DNA from: Rugalucina vietnamica
Lineage: Eukaryota; Mollusca; Bivalvia; Lucinida; Lucinidae
DNA: 64,000 nt
Assembly: GCA_964017185.1 (NCBI GenBank)
Contig: OZ024884.1
Span: forward strand, 19,252,048 to 19,316,047
Reading direction: 5' to 3'
The notes under the pieces were generated by a model. It saw only the letters and a list, made by a program, of their open reading frames with translations. It did not search any database and was not told the origin of the DNA. Both the position numbers and the translations under genes were made by a program. Shown piece after piece: positions 1-11,500 of this stretch; positions within the stretch are counted from its first letter, which is position 1; each line of letters starts with the position of its first letter.

Positions 1-1640
1 AACCCACGGTTAAATAAATGTTGTGAGCCACTGACAAGTCCAAGGTCATAGTTCTGTTGTTGTTGATTGTGCCAGGACACCTTTCAGAATCAGAGCTGTT
101 CTTTGATAATTCATATTTACTTTCATCTCTCAGGGGTTTATTTTGAGCCAGTTAATAGAAAGTATTGATCGGTACAGCACACATGTAAACTTCGCTTAAG
201 TATTTTCAAAATTGAAAATATTAACATTCAGTTTAAAGTAAAACAGATGTATGCTGCAATCTATTCTAACACGACCTTATGATTCAAATGTGCCCATATA
301 AAACCAAAAGGTTTAGGGATTTGACTGGGTACAAGGCTGATCGATTAAAAGAAGACTGCAAGGTCCAAACCATGTCACTCTTTATGTGGGGAATCCCAGC
401 CCCCCACGAGGCCGGCAAATATTTTTCCTTTAATGAGCTGTCACAGTGTGTAATGAGTTCCCAGACATATTTTGCAACTTCACCTCATGCTTTGCAAAAC
501 TTACTGCTGCTATCACTTATTGATATGCAACGCTTGTCCATTTCATGTATAACTATCTCCCTCAGGCTGAGGCACCAAGGTGGCAATGACATAGATGTCG
601 GTGTTTCTCACTCCCTGCAAGATTTTACTTGCTACCTTTTAACCATTTCACATTAAACCGACGGCCAAAGCGCCTCGCCTCCGAATGCAAATATATCTGT
701 GACCTTTTCTACTTTTCTATTTGTCTGTAAGCAACCATTCAAACGGGTGAATTTACTATTCCAGACATCCATGCAGTTATTAAGTAAAGTTATGCCGGGC
801 TCACGGGGAGCTGGATTTCTTTACTGCTCCCATCGTTGGGACTTGATGAGCCACAATGCAGAAAGGAATTGACTACCATTTCATGTGAGAAATAACAGCG
901 CTCCGTAATAGAAGCCATCCAGGTTTTATTTATAGCCACTTACAATTTTTCCCACCATTTTTCATTCACATATACATAGGCAGAGGCACCAAAGTTGCAT
1001 CCACTAGAATGGATATGGGTACATCTCCCAAAACCTGGCAATACTTAGACAGACTCATGCAAAGCGGTCTTGTAAATTTTGAAAATGGACTGGCCGCAAG
1101 GCAGAAAGAATAATTTAGACTGCATGGTTGATTCCAGTGTCAGTCTTATGTGAGAAATCTGCACGGTTGATACCATGTCAGTTTTATGTGAGAAATCCCA
1201 GCCCCCCATGAAGCCTGCAAGTATTTTATCCCTAAATCAAATGCGTAATACTTAGTATTTCCAGTCATGTAACCTTTGCATCATTTAATTTTCAACATTT
1301 GCAATCACTTGGACTAGGAGATCTTTGCATAATTTCATGTAAAACTTTTCACTCACTTCATACTCAGACAGAGGCCCAAGGTGGCATCGACTGGGGTCTG
1401 TATCTCACTCACAACTCATCAACCTTTAAATATTTCACATTAAACAGTACCCTTTGGCCAATGCCCCTCGCCTCAAACCGGCAATCTTTGTGACTCTTTG
1501 AAATTTCTATTTATCTTAAAGCAACAATTTAGACTGATTTAATTTACTATTGCAGACATACATGCATTAAACTTATGCAGGCTTCAAGGTGAGCTGGAAT
1601 TTCTTTAGAATTTTGCCTAAATATGTTCCACCTAGCGACA
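1..1640. repeat. Diverged direct duplication, period about 800 bp
   Basis: Two stretches repeat each other in the same orientation. Around 379-440 and 1183-1245 both carry a version of AATCCCAGCCCCCCA followed by a similar tail, and 753-823 pairs with 1544-1606 (TTACTATT.CAGACAT.CATGCA). A weaker partial third copy may lie near 960-1110. No protein is recognisable, and short open frames here are not conserved between the copies. This is probably an old segmental or element-derived repeat upstream of the visible PDE1 exons. Confidence 0.6.
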
Positions 1641-1762
1641 AATCACAGTGACATGGTGCCAAATACATCCCTTTAATGATAGATTCTGTGACCTCGCTGT
1701 GACTGAATGATAGATATTTTACTGACCAGTTTTGGTGTGTGTCAAAACAAACTGATATAGGA

Positions 1763-2215
1763 AGATGTCACTTGAAGTTCTGGGTTCGATCCTGATTAAA
1801 ACTATGCCAAATGCTGATTGACACTACTCTTGGCTAATAAATATCATTTGAAGTTCTGGGTTCGGTCTCAATTTTAAAAATAATTGACAGTACTCTGGGC
1901 TAATAAATCATGTCATTAGAATTTCTGGGTACGGTCCTGATTAGAGATGACAAATGCTGATAAAGTGATCAACTGATCGACACTTATTTTGCAGACTTGA
2001 AATGGACAAATAAAATTATAAATGTCACTTGAAGTTCTGGGTTTGGTCCCGGCTAAACAGATGCCAAATGCTGATTGTCACTACTCTTCTTGGCTAATAA
2101 ATGTAATTCGAAGCTCTGGATTCAGTTCCGATTATAGAGATGCCAAATGCTGATTGACGGTACGCTTGGCTAATAAATGTCACCCTATGTCCTGGGTCCG
2201 GTCCCGATTAAAGCT
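1763..2215 (+). repeat. Degenerate tandem repeat, unit about 80 bp
   Basis: About five diverged units share GAAGTTCTGGGTTCGGTCC, then ATGCCAAATGCTGATTG, then TTGGCTAATAAATGTCA. One unit near 1950-2030 is interrupted by unrelated sequence. It is non-coding. Confidence 0.65.
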
Positions 2216-3058
2216 GCTGATGGGGAGTTAAAAGGGGGGCATGACAGCATTTGGGAGTGGGTGGGGTTGCACTTGACCCCTGGCCATTTAAACTCTTATT
2301 TTGACATGCTATCTCAAAATCTGCATAAGTTTGAGGACATTCTACTTACCTTATCCCTACCTACTCAACCTTTTACCTAAACCTAGACACTTTTTTATTT
2401 TTTCATCTTGGCTTCAAAACTGCTTGCCTCCTCCCACATGGCTTCTGTTTGACAAGGCCCCAAAAGCTGAATCAGCACTGTCATCTGTCGATTCTTCTGT
2501 AGTTTTCTTCTCTGAGACTAGCTGCAGTTTATTCTTTGAATTTGTCCTTTGCAATAGATCTGATGCCTGAGATTTTCAAAGATTTATGCAGCTCAATTTT
2601 TTGCTTCTGAGAACTGGATCTCCACAGAACAGGAAGTTGTCAGGTCACATGGTATATTGATGACATCAGAGGACCAGCATGACATCACACCTGATCATGT
2701 GATTTGCCCTGTCAGTCATGTGACTTAGATCATGTGACCTCAAAGATGTATTATTGATTGACAGTCAGGAAAACACTTAATTGAATCAATTATCATTTCT
2801 TAAACCAATAGTCTGAAACGATGTGGAAGGTACTTACAAAAAGCTGAAAACAAGAACAGAAGCAAGCCCGACCAAAATAAATGCAAAATACTGCTTATGG
2901 CAGTATTTATTTTTACTTTCAATTTTTTTACAGCTGAAAAAATATTCATATTATATATTGCATGGACAAGTTTTAGTATTAAATGATACTTCTTAGTTTT
3001 TTAATGCTGAGTTCACTTTGGTTTAAAAGGAGAATTTCTATAATTGGTGTGTTGCTTA
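2216..3058. other. Non-genic stretch
   Basis: No exon, RNA gene or clear element was recognised. There is a short hairpin near 2886-2910 (AATACTGCTTATGGCAGTATT) and, near 2935-2970, a weak match to the end of element family B. Confidence 0.3.
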
Positions 3059-4563
3059 TTAGCTCACCTGAGCCGTTAGGCTCACAAGGTGAGCTTATAG
3101 GATGGCCATGATCCGGCGTCCGTCCGTCGTCCGTCCACAATTTCAAAGATCTTCTCCTCTGAAACCGCTTGGCCAATCAAAGCCAAATTTTATATGAAGC
3201 ATCAATAGGAAGGGGGAACCAAAGTATATATAAGAAATCCAGGTCACATGACCAAGATGGCCGCCATGCCCATATATGGTAGAAACCCTTTAAAAATCTT
3301 CTTCTCCAGAACCGGTGGATCGATTTCAATGAAACTTGGCATGAAGCATTAATGGCTCAAGCACTACAATGTATATATAAATCATGACCCTGTGATGACC
3401 TTGACCTATTTTACGGCAAGGTCAACATAGGTCGCCAATGCATTGGACTGGGGAAAACTTTTAAAATGTCATTTGAAGTGAAAGTCTTGCAGGAAATGGG
3501 CAGTAGGACTGAATATTAATGATTCTGAAAGAAATTGGACCCCAGGGGCTCATGTGCCCCCACCCAGGGGCAATATACATATCTCCATAATATTCAAACG
3601 TCTTCTCCTCTGAAACCACTTGGCCAATCAAAGCCAAATTTTATGTGAAGCATCAATAGGAAGGGGTTACAAATATGTACATAAAAAATCCAGGTCACAT
3701 GACCAAGATGGCCGCCATGCCCATATATGGTAAAAACCCTTCAAAAATCTTCTTCTCCAGAACCGGTGGACCGATTTCAACAAAACTTGGCATGAAGCAT
3801 CGATGGCTCAAGCACTACAATGTGTATATAAATCATGACCTTTTGATGACCTTGACCTATTTTACGGCAAGGTCAACATAGGTCGCCAATGCATTTGAAT
3901 GGGGAAAACTTTTAAAATGTAATTTAAAGTGAAAGTCTTGCAGGAAATGGGAAGTAGGACTGAATATTAATGATTCTGAAAAAAATTGGACCCCAGGGGC
4001 TCATGTGCCCCCACCCCGCGGCAATATACATGCATATTTCCATAATATTCAAACCTCTTCTCCTCTGAAATCGCTTGGCCAATCAAAGCCAAATTCTATG
4101 TGAAGCATCTATAGAATTGGGGAATCAATGTATACATAATTAATCTAGGTCACATGACAAAGATGGCCACCATGCCCATATATGGTAAAAACCCATCAAA
4201 AATCTTCTTCTCTGAAACCAATAGACTGATTTCAAGGAAACTTGGCGTGAAGCATCGATGGCTAAAGTACTCCAATGTGTATATAAATCATGACCCTGTG
4301 ATGACCTTGACCAAGTTTATGGCAAGGTCAACATGGGTTGCCTATGCATTTGAATTGGGAAAACTGTTAAAATGTCATTTGAAGGGAAAAGCCAGCAGGA
4401 AATTGGCAAATGGACAGAATATTGAAGATTCTGAAAAAAGAAAATGGCCCAAGGGCTTCATCTGCCCCTGCACTGGAGTTAAATATCATAATATTCAAAC
4501 ATGTTTATTGGTATATGCAGCAGATCTCAGGTGAGCGTTTACAGGACCATTTGTCCTCTGGTT
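3059..4563 (+). mobile_element. Three-unit interspersed element, forward copy
   Basis: The element opens with TTAGCTCACCTGAGCC and closes with CTCAGGTGAGCGTTTAC, so the ends share an inverted GCTCACCTGAG. Inside are three direct units starting near 3143, 3596 and 4049 (period about 453 bp). Each carries CTTCTCCTCTGAAACC, CACATGACCAAGATGG and GATGACCTTGACC. Open frames inside follow the repeat and show no known domain. The same element lies reversed at 40243-41619, and a broken copy lies near 45775-46262. Confidence 0.75.
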
Positions 4564-5282
4564 ATAATTTAGTATCCCAAATTTCTGTTGAAGCTAAAGC
4601 TCTACTTCTCTTTCTTAATTGGAAACAATTTCAGTAATACTGAGTTCACAAACAAGAATGCAGAAACTGCCCACATGTCACGTACAGACCAGTATAGTGA
4701 TGGCATAGAAAATATGCCAGTATTTATACAGTAAAACTGATGTTGGCTGAGCACTTGAGTGTCTGAAAAAATGGTGCCATCTCATGACAACCTATATCCG
4801 TTTAAAATTTTCAACCAAAGATGCCCATAGTTTGTTAAAAAAAAAAAAGAAGACAATTTTGTGATTCCAGATTAGCTTCAGTTAATGTTTTTAGTTGTAT
4901 GAGTAACTAAAATGAGTTCTTACAAGGGTGACACTAAATAATTTGGGCATTCTGAACATTCTCTTATTTCTCTTGTCAAAAACTAAAATTAACATTGCAA
5001 TACTTGGCAATATTTTGAGAAAAAAAAATATGATTCACATATTAATTAATGGTTAATAAAAGGAGAAAATAGTATAATATTTACATATAAGCATCATCAC
5101 TTTACAGATGCAAGAGAAGCAACAACATGCTTCATGCTTCTAACTGTTGAGTTGCTTCCCTTGTAAGAATTTCTTACTATTTACAGATGACAACTTGTCA
5201 GCAGGTAAGGGTCTTGCCATGGGTGTGTGAAAAAAATATAACCGGGAGTGGCTTTGTTGCAGTGTGTATTAAAGATTATTTG
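4564..5282. other. Non-genic stretch
   Basis: AT-rich sequence with poly-A runs. I see no exon, RNA gene or clear repeat. Confidence 0.3.
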
Positions 5283-5527
5283 CGTACTACTGATATGATT
5301 GTATAAGTTTTTAGCAAAACTGCTGGACAGGAAAGAAAGCTAGTCAGGTGTTTTGCTAAATACTTTTTCAGGCAGTAATTAAACAATCATAAATTGTAAT
5401 GTAACCATGGGTGGCTTTTATTGGTGTGAGTGTGTAAAAGACAATTTGCATACTACTAATTGCATAAGTATTTAGCAAAACTGCTGGACAGTCAGATGGT
5501 TTGCTAAATACTTTTGCAATCAGTAAT
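5283..5527. repeat. Two hairpin repeats (AAGTATTTAGCAAAAC family)
   Basis: Two neighbouring imperfect hairpins (about 5283-5385 and 5447-5527) have left arms like GCATAAGTATTTAGCAAAAC and right arms like GGTTTGCTAAATACTTTTGC, with a short loop containing GGACAG. A third copy is at 31737-31829. They look like miniature inverted-repeat elements. Confidence 0.6.
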
Positions 5528-6295
5528 AAAATGTTATCAAAAATCATAATTGCATAGTGCACTCATGAGCTGAGTGCACATTTCAAGATTTAACAAGCTT
5601 ACTTATATAATAATGAAAGCTTGTGTCACATTCACAATATTGTAAATTTGATCCGTGAACACTTTTTCACTTGTTACATGTGCTGCTTTCAAATGGCTAT
5701 ACAGCATGTGTATTAGATCGTAGCTAAAACATAACCAAATGCTTTTAAGTGAAAGAAAGGGCAAATTAAGATATCCTAGCCTTTGAAAGTTGATTAGATG
5801 TTTTTTAAGTTTGCAAGTTTGAAGCTTTCTTTAGTGTTTATTAGGCATTAAAGTCTGTTTAAATGACATAGGCTTAGGGACGGCTTAGTGCATGTGTAAA
5901 TTAAATGTATATCATACATGATTCATGCAATCTAGAATAGGCAACACATGAGTACCTGAAAAGAATATGTAGGGAAATGTTGTTTTATTATAAACATTAT
6001 TGCAAAATATCAAAGTATATTCATGTATCAGATATGTTGTATATGTTTTGTTTCTGCAGGGCCATTTATTCCGTATTGAGATACTGGCTTCAAACATTAA
6101 ATTTTGCAATATCCTTTAATGTGATAAGAATAAAAAATTCAGGTCTGAATTTCAATTTTCCAAGAACATTTTCAGGAATGTCAATAAATTGTGCCAATAA
6201 ATTGCAGCTTCAGTCCTTGAAGAAGTTAAACAACTTTTGATGTTTTATTCTTGCACATTAAAAGCTTCCGTTCCTTTGTAATAAGGTATTTTAAA
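5528..6295. other. Non-genic stretch
   Basis: AT-rich. I see no exon or recognisable element. Confidence 0.3.
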
Positions 6296-6531
6296 TGAGC
6301 CGCACCATGGGAAAACCAACATTTTTCATATACGAAAACAAAGGGGCAGGTCAGCTTCGCAGTAACTGCAAAGCTGATCAGTGCCTTTGTTTTCGCTACA
6401 CAGTTAGTACAATTCCTCTACTTTGTAAATCCGAAATTTGCAGCCTCTAGCCATCTTCTGTGCTTGTACAGCTCGGTTTGTGTGGAAGCTGTTCGGAAAC
6501 CACATTGTTGGTTTTCTCATGAGGCAGCTCA
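6296..6531 (+). mobile_element. Family A palindromic MITE, copy 1
   Basis: Family A is about 235 bp, starts TGAGCCGCC.CATGGGAAAA and ends with the inverted TTTTCCCA.GAGGCGGCTCA. It carries an off-centre palindrome of about 70 bp built on CTTCGCGGTWACCGCGAAG, flanked by GCGAAAACAAAGGCGC and its inverse. The remaining part holds GTACAATTCCTCTTC and TTTCAAGCTTCTAGC. This diverged copy has paired changes in the palindrome (GCAGTAACTGC). No coding capacity is seen. Confidence 0.75.
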
Positions 6532-7714
6532 AATAGAAAGACTGCAATTTAGAATGTTGCACATCAGACAAAATGCTTTTCCTGCCTCGTGCAAATATAT
6601 TGAAGAAATTTTCATAAAAATCTGAAGCTCAAATAGTTAAAATATACTTGTAAGGATTGCTTTAGGACACAAATTTTAGTTGTGTCTGAAATGAATTTTA
6701 AAAAAAAAATCCTGAAAAATTTAGAGAGAAAAAAATTTGAAAATTTAGATATAACGTTAGGCATCTTTTGTCTGTCTAAAATGTCAAACCAGCATGGGGT
6801 GAAGAAAACAGAAGAATTGATCAAGCTTTTCTGTCTGGAACGTCTAACTAGTTGAGTCTCAATTTGTCCCGAACATTAAAAGAATGTCTGTGTGCATCAA
6901 TTTTGCATGTTAAGGTCCCGTTTTTGCATAAATTGAGATTTTCCACAGTCGTTTGATTTGCATATCTAAATTGCTCTCCGGTAAAAAATAGAAGCTCTTG
7001 TCTGTCATGAAAAGATACCGTAGTGTAATAAACTGTTCATAAATAGCAAAGCTGTACACCCTTACAGATCTGCGCAAAAAAAATTGACAAAACTTCTTAA
7101 AATAAAGGGAGCTTTAGAAGCTAAGGGGCATTTATTAAACTCTGTGAACCTCAATTGAAGCTGGGGTTTCAGATGTGTCTCTTTAAGTTTTAAACAGTTA
7201 TTTTCTTATGAAGAGGTGAATGCATTTTGTACCAAAATCTAGACATAATATTGGATGAATAGTGGAATTTCAGGTACAATGTCGGAAAATCCGAAACGAT
7301 AACTCATGCAGCCTGTTATAAAGCATAAATTGTGCACACTTTCTGGACTAAGCTGAAATTTTGTACTAGCAGAAAAAATCTCTGATACCCATTCATTCTA
7401 CAGATTTTTCACTAAAGCTTATTAAGCTAAAAAAAAGCCTCAGATCTTGGTATTTATGGTGTCAAAGCGCAAAGTTTTATATCTCCTATTCAGAGAATCA
7501 CTCCCTTGATGCCATTCTTAGAATTTGACGATGCTGTCTCTGATTGCCCAGGGATACATGAAAGCTCTAGTTTTTTTCTGCTTTATGGCAGAATTATACA
7601 GTAATTGCTTATGGTCTGCTTTAATTTGGTATAAGGCAAAATCTGTCTATATGAGGCCAAAGCATTATTCAGGTTTTATTGCTTAGAATGTTTGTTAAGC
7701 CTTAATAAATCTGT
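6532..7714. other. Non-genic stretch
   Basis: No exon or repeat was recognised. It is AT-rich with short open frames only. Confidence 0.3.
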
Positions 7715-7990
7715 GGCGGCCCCTGTGGCTGCCCATGTGGCCGAGTGGTTAAAGGCGCTGTTTCTTAATCACTCGATCATCTCACCACTGTATCTGGTGT
7801 GGGTTCAATCCCCGCACTGGCCACATATGAGACAAGCCAAGCTCTGCTTGCGGGTGTGCCATTTAGTTTTTCTCGGGGTTCTCCTGTTTTTGCTCCACCT
7901 ACTGATTGGTCTGTCTCACATGAGCTGAAATAATCTTGAGAGGGATGTAATACTGAATTAAAAAAAAAATAAAAGAAAAAAAATAAAAAA
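7715..7990 (+). mobile_element. tRNA-headed SINE
   Basis: The head has RNA polymerase III A-box-like (TGGCCGAGTGGTTAAAGGC) and B-box-like (GGTTCAATCCC) sequences typical of Ser/Leu-type tRNAs. A body with CTTGCGGGTGTGCCA and TTTTTCTCGGGGTTCTC follows, then an A-rich tail at 7960-7999. The closest relatives are at 45952-46188 and, reversed, 37818-37993. The body rules out a functional tRNA gene. Confidence 0.75.
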
Positions 7991-8092
7991 TAAAAATCTT
8001 TCTGAATAGAATATTTTATAATATTTTCAATTCCACCACAAAACATTAAAGTTAAAACATATTTCTAGACTCGTAAGGAAATGGGATTATTT

Positions 8093-8325
8093 GAGGTGCA
8101 TCACGAGAAATCTGTTTTTATGCATAGGTGAAAACAAAGACGCAGATCAGCTGTGCAGTAGTTCAGTTGTTACTGCCCAGCTGATCAGCACCTTAATGTT
8201 TTTGGCTACTCAGACAGTACGATTCCTCTTCTTAAATCAGAAATTTCAAGCTTCTAGCCATAATCTTCTTTGACAGTACTGGCTGGTTTGTGATGCATAA
8301 TGTCAGAAACCCTGAAGACCCGTTT
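8093..8325 (+). mobile_element. Family A MITE, copy 2 (degenerate, GACCGG subfamily)
   Basis: It keeps GAAAACAAAGACGCAGATCAG, the TTTCAAGCTTCTAGCC block and an end with AAACCCTGAAGACCCG. This matches the subfamily at 51802 and 53455, whose ends read AACCGG rather than AACCAACAAT. The central palindrome has decayed. It lies just 5' of the first recognised PDE1 exon, within its upstream intron. Confidence 0.6.
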
Positions 8326-8373
8326 TCAAACGTCACAGCGCATTTTATTTCTTGCTTTTGTCTCTTATTACAG

Positions 8374-8554
8374 GCACAGGGTCCTTGACAGTATTACGGC
8401 GGTCAAACTCTCGGACAAAGGTCCTGTCAAATAGTAGCAGTCGTACATCTAGCGTGGCCAGTCTCGAGAGTGATTCATATGCAAGTGTCGACCTAGGAAC
8501 AGATAAACTTCCACCGGTCGACGTCCCAGAAGCCTCACATGTTTGCTCACTCAG
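8374..8554 (+). CDS. PDE1: PDE1 exon 1 (first recognised), N-terminal regulatory region
   Basis: The acceptor TCTTATTACAG ends at 8373 and the donor is CAG|GTAGGC. The exon begins with two bases of a split codon and ends after two (AG), which join to the A of the next exon to give Arg. It encodes a Ser/Thr-rich, probably disordered stretch (RTSSVASLESDSYASV) followed by SHVCSLR. The last residues lead into the PDE1 segment LRHILRKLQ, which resembles the vertebrate RLRCLVKQLE region. An in-frame ATG at 8352 sits before the acceptor and is intronic if the acceptor is used. It could serve only an intron-starting alternative transcript. Confidence 0.8.
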
Positions 8555-11500
8555 GTAGGCGTGTTGGCATTTTCATTTAAGTTTGTTTAAACCTTAGAGT
8601 GCTAAAATGGTGGCTGCCATGGGCGTGTTAAGTGTTAAAATTGCAGCCTGGTCGAACGTTTTATGTTGTAGTAATGGAGTCTCAAGCAAGGGTACCTTTA
8701 GCATGCTAAGAGTTAAGCAATGCATTAAAAATCTGTAACCATATCATGAAGAATCAGTGACAGATATTGTAAAGAATCATGTAACCTGTGATCTTGTTGA
8801 AGCCCTGTGTTTGGGAGCGCATTTGTCTAGTGGTAGAGATTAGGATTCCGAATCGAGAAGTAACTGTTCTTGCTTTGAACCTTCCTCCACTGGGCTGTGT
8901 ACTGAGCAAAACTCTTTTTTTCCCCCATGGAAGGAAGTGGTGGCTACTGTAATAAAAAAAAATTCAGTACATTTAGGTCTATTTCAAGAGTGAATTTGAA
9001 ATTTTGTAGTTTCTCCATTATGAATAATATTTAGGGTATTATACATACTGAAACTATTACATAGTCAAGTTGATCATTTTATTGGTAATTTTATTTTATT
9101 TATTTATTTTTCAGATTACGGCATATATTACGGAAACTTCAAAAGGAAGAAGTTTCCAAAGATGATTTACAGAAAAACCTCGAATATGCAGCACAAGTTT
9201 TAGAAACAGTGTATATAGATGAAACAAGGTAATAAAATTATTATATGGGTATATTCATCTGTACCATACTGTGTTCGAGAAATTGCAGCTTTAATATGAT
9301 AGATGCAAAAGATTTATATAAAAGAAGAAAAAAAAAAAATGATGAAAAATAAAATAATACATGAAAATTATTTTAAAAAGAAAACAGTTTAATTAAAGCT
9401 TGAGAAAGTACTGTTTTGGAAAGAAAATCAGAAAATTTTAGGCAGAAAATCTGGGGAAAACCTATAACTTCCTCTAGCATGTCTAGTACTTGGTTATACA
9501 CAGAAAAATCCTGGTATAATTGAAAAGTTGTTCACTAGGGCATTTTACACAACAAAAAACAGCTGTTAGTCACATGATTTTCAAATCACATGACCAAATG
9601 ACATCATTTATCACATGACAACTTGTGATGTCATCAAGAATTCTGATGACATCATTATTTTGTCATCATTTCATTGGTCATTCATTGTGACTTCCAGCAT
9701 CCAAGATGGCTTCCTTCTTTGACTTTTTCCATCAGTAAGAAATTGCCTGAAAATTTTCCTTGAAATAGATAATTTCTTATTAGATCCTGGCAAATCTTAA
9801 AAACTTACAGTTTCCAATGTTAACAGACATTTTATACTGCAAATAATAAGGATTCTGTCTTGATCTTCTGCTGAATTTTTCATTTCACCATTGAATTGAG
9901 GTGGGTGGGGTACACGAAAACAACAAAACATAAATGAAAAATCTTGAGCTGCATTTGTTTAATTATTTATTTATTTACTTGTGTAAGAAGTTCAGTGGCA
10001 GCAAGTTATCTTACTGGTACCTAGCACTACAAGGGTATACTGGTTTACTGGCTTACCGCGGCACTAGCGATTCAATGTCTCACTAAAAATACTCAAGATA
10101 ATCTATCTTTTGTTTACACCCTGTTCGTTTTTTATCATTACCTCCTACGTTTTTCTAAAAAGAAAAAATAAAATTTTCATTTGTTTTTGTTTTGCAATTT
10201 CATTCTTATTGCCGTCATATCATTCAAGGTCGGTCAATTTTTGTTTCCTATATTACCGCGGAGTTCATCTTAATGGAAAACTTTTCAGTTTGAGAAGTCC
10301 TTTCGATGTCGGAAAGTTATTGATTACAAGAGCAGATATTCGCAAACAACATTCAAGGTCAACAACATCTTTGAAATTATTTGAGAGATTTAGGCAACAT
10401 AAACATTTTCGTGTTTGCAGTTTTCATAGATGTTAGCTTTTTTCACTAATTAACACCTAGCAATGCACAAAGGGCTACTGAATTCATTGCTATACTTTAA
10501 CTAAAAGCAAATCAAAATATGATAAATTATGTTGTTTACACAGAAAATAAATGTTTGTCTAGGTTTCTGATAAAAAAAATACCGCGAAATCGCGGTCTAA
10601 ATACATGCATGCACAATTTTTGTTCTGTTCTATTCTATTCTTACTATAAGATGAACTCATCTATACTTTTGCGGGTTTGCCGTAAAACTTACGGACATTT
10701 CCGAATCGTTCGCGGATACTTCCAAATAAGGCGATCATGTGACCGATGATGCCCTCGTATTGTGACAGACCTTGCCGACATTCCCGGTATAAAATTAGAA
10801 TACCAAAATCTATTTTGAGAATAATAGAGGCAGTTTAGTGGTAGAGGGGGTCTTGATTGTGGATAAAATCTTTGTTTTCATATGGCTTTGACAAAAATAT
10901 CATTTTAAATACCAGTTTTCTAGACATATCTACCAAAATGTGCCTCAAACTCGGGGGTTTACATTGGCGTCGTAGGATCTCGAATGTAAAAAAAAGCTAG
11001 AGCCCGAAGCACGCTAGAAATCTAGAGATATGCAAATACGTCGGTAACGTAGCATCCGCGGTAACGTAGGGTCGGAGTATATGGCTTTGCGCGGTGGCGT
11101 AGTGGTAGAGCGTCGGACTCCGTATCAAGAGGTCCTGGGTTGGATTCACACAGGCGTCACCGTGGTGTGTCCTTGAGCAAGACACATTAATTCCCTACAG
11201 TTCTGGTTAAACCCAGAAAGCATTGGCTATGTCCGGACATGACTGAAAAATTGTAGACCGGGACGTTAAGCCTCAACACAAACAAACAAGCAAACTCTGT
11301 AACAAGGAGATAGGAGCACAGTGGAGGGACGGTCTGTCGATACAGGCCCCTGTGGAGTGTGGATAGGAGCATTTGATTCTGTTACTCAAGAATCATGGCT
11401 TAGGGTCAGGGTTATAATCAAGGTATAAATACCCAAGTTACAAAGCCTCCCATCAAGGTAATCCAGTCCAGGCTTTGAGAAATATATAAAAAAAAAAAAT

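Noticed and set aside
279-656. Open frame of 125 codons near the window start
   Set aside because: It lies in a diverged direct repeat. The other copy near 1180-1490 does not keep the frame, and no domain is seen.
7736-7830. tRNA gene-like sequence with A and B boxes
   Set aside because: It continues into a conserved non-tRNA body and A-rich tail shared with two other loci, so it is a SINE head. The same applies to 11090, 26700, 45955 and 53225.
8352-8373. ATG at 8352 as the PDE1 start
   Set aside because: It is followed directly by a good acceptor (TTATTACAG) and encodes only a few non-conserved residues. An upstream exon is more likely.
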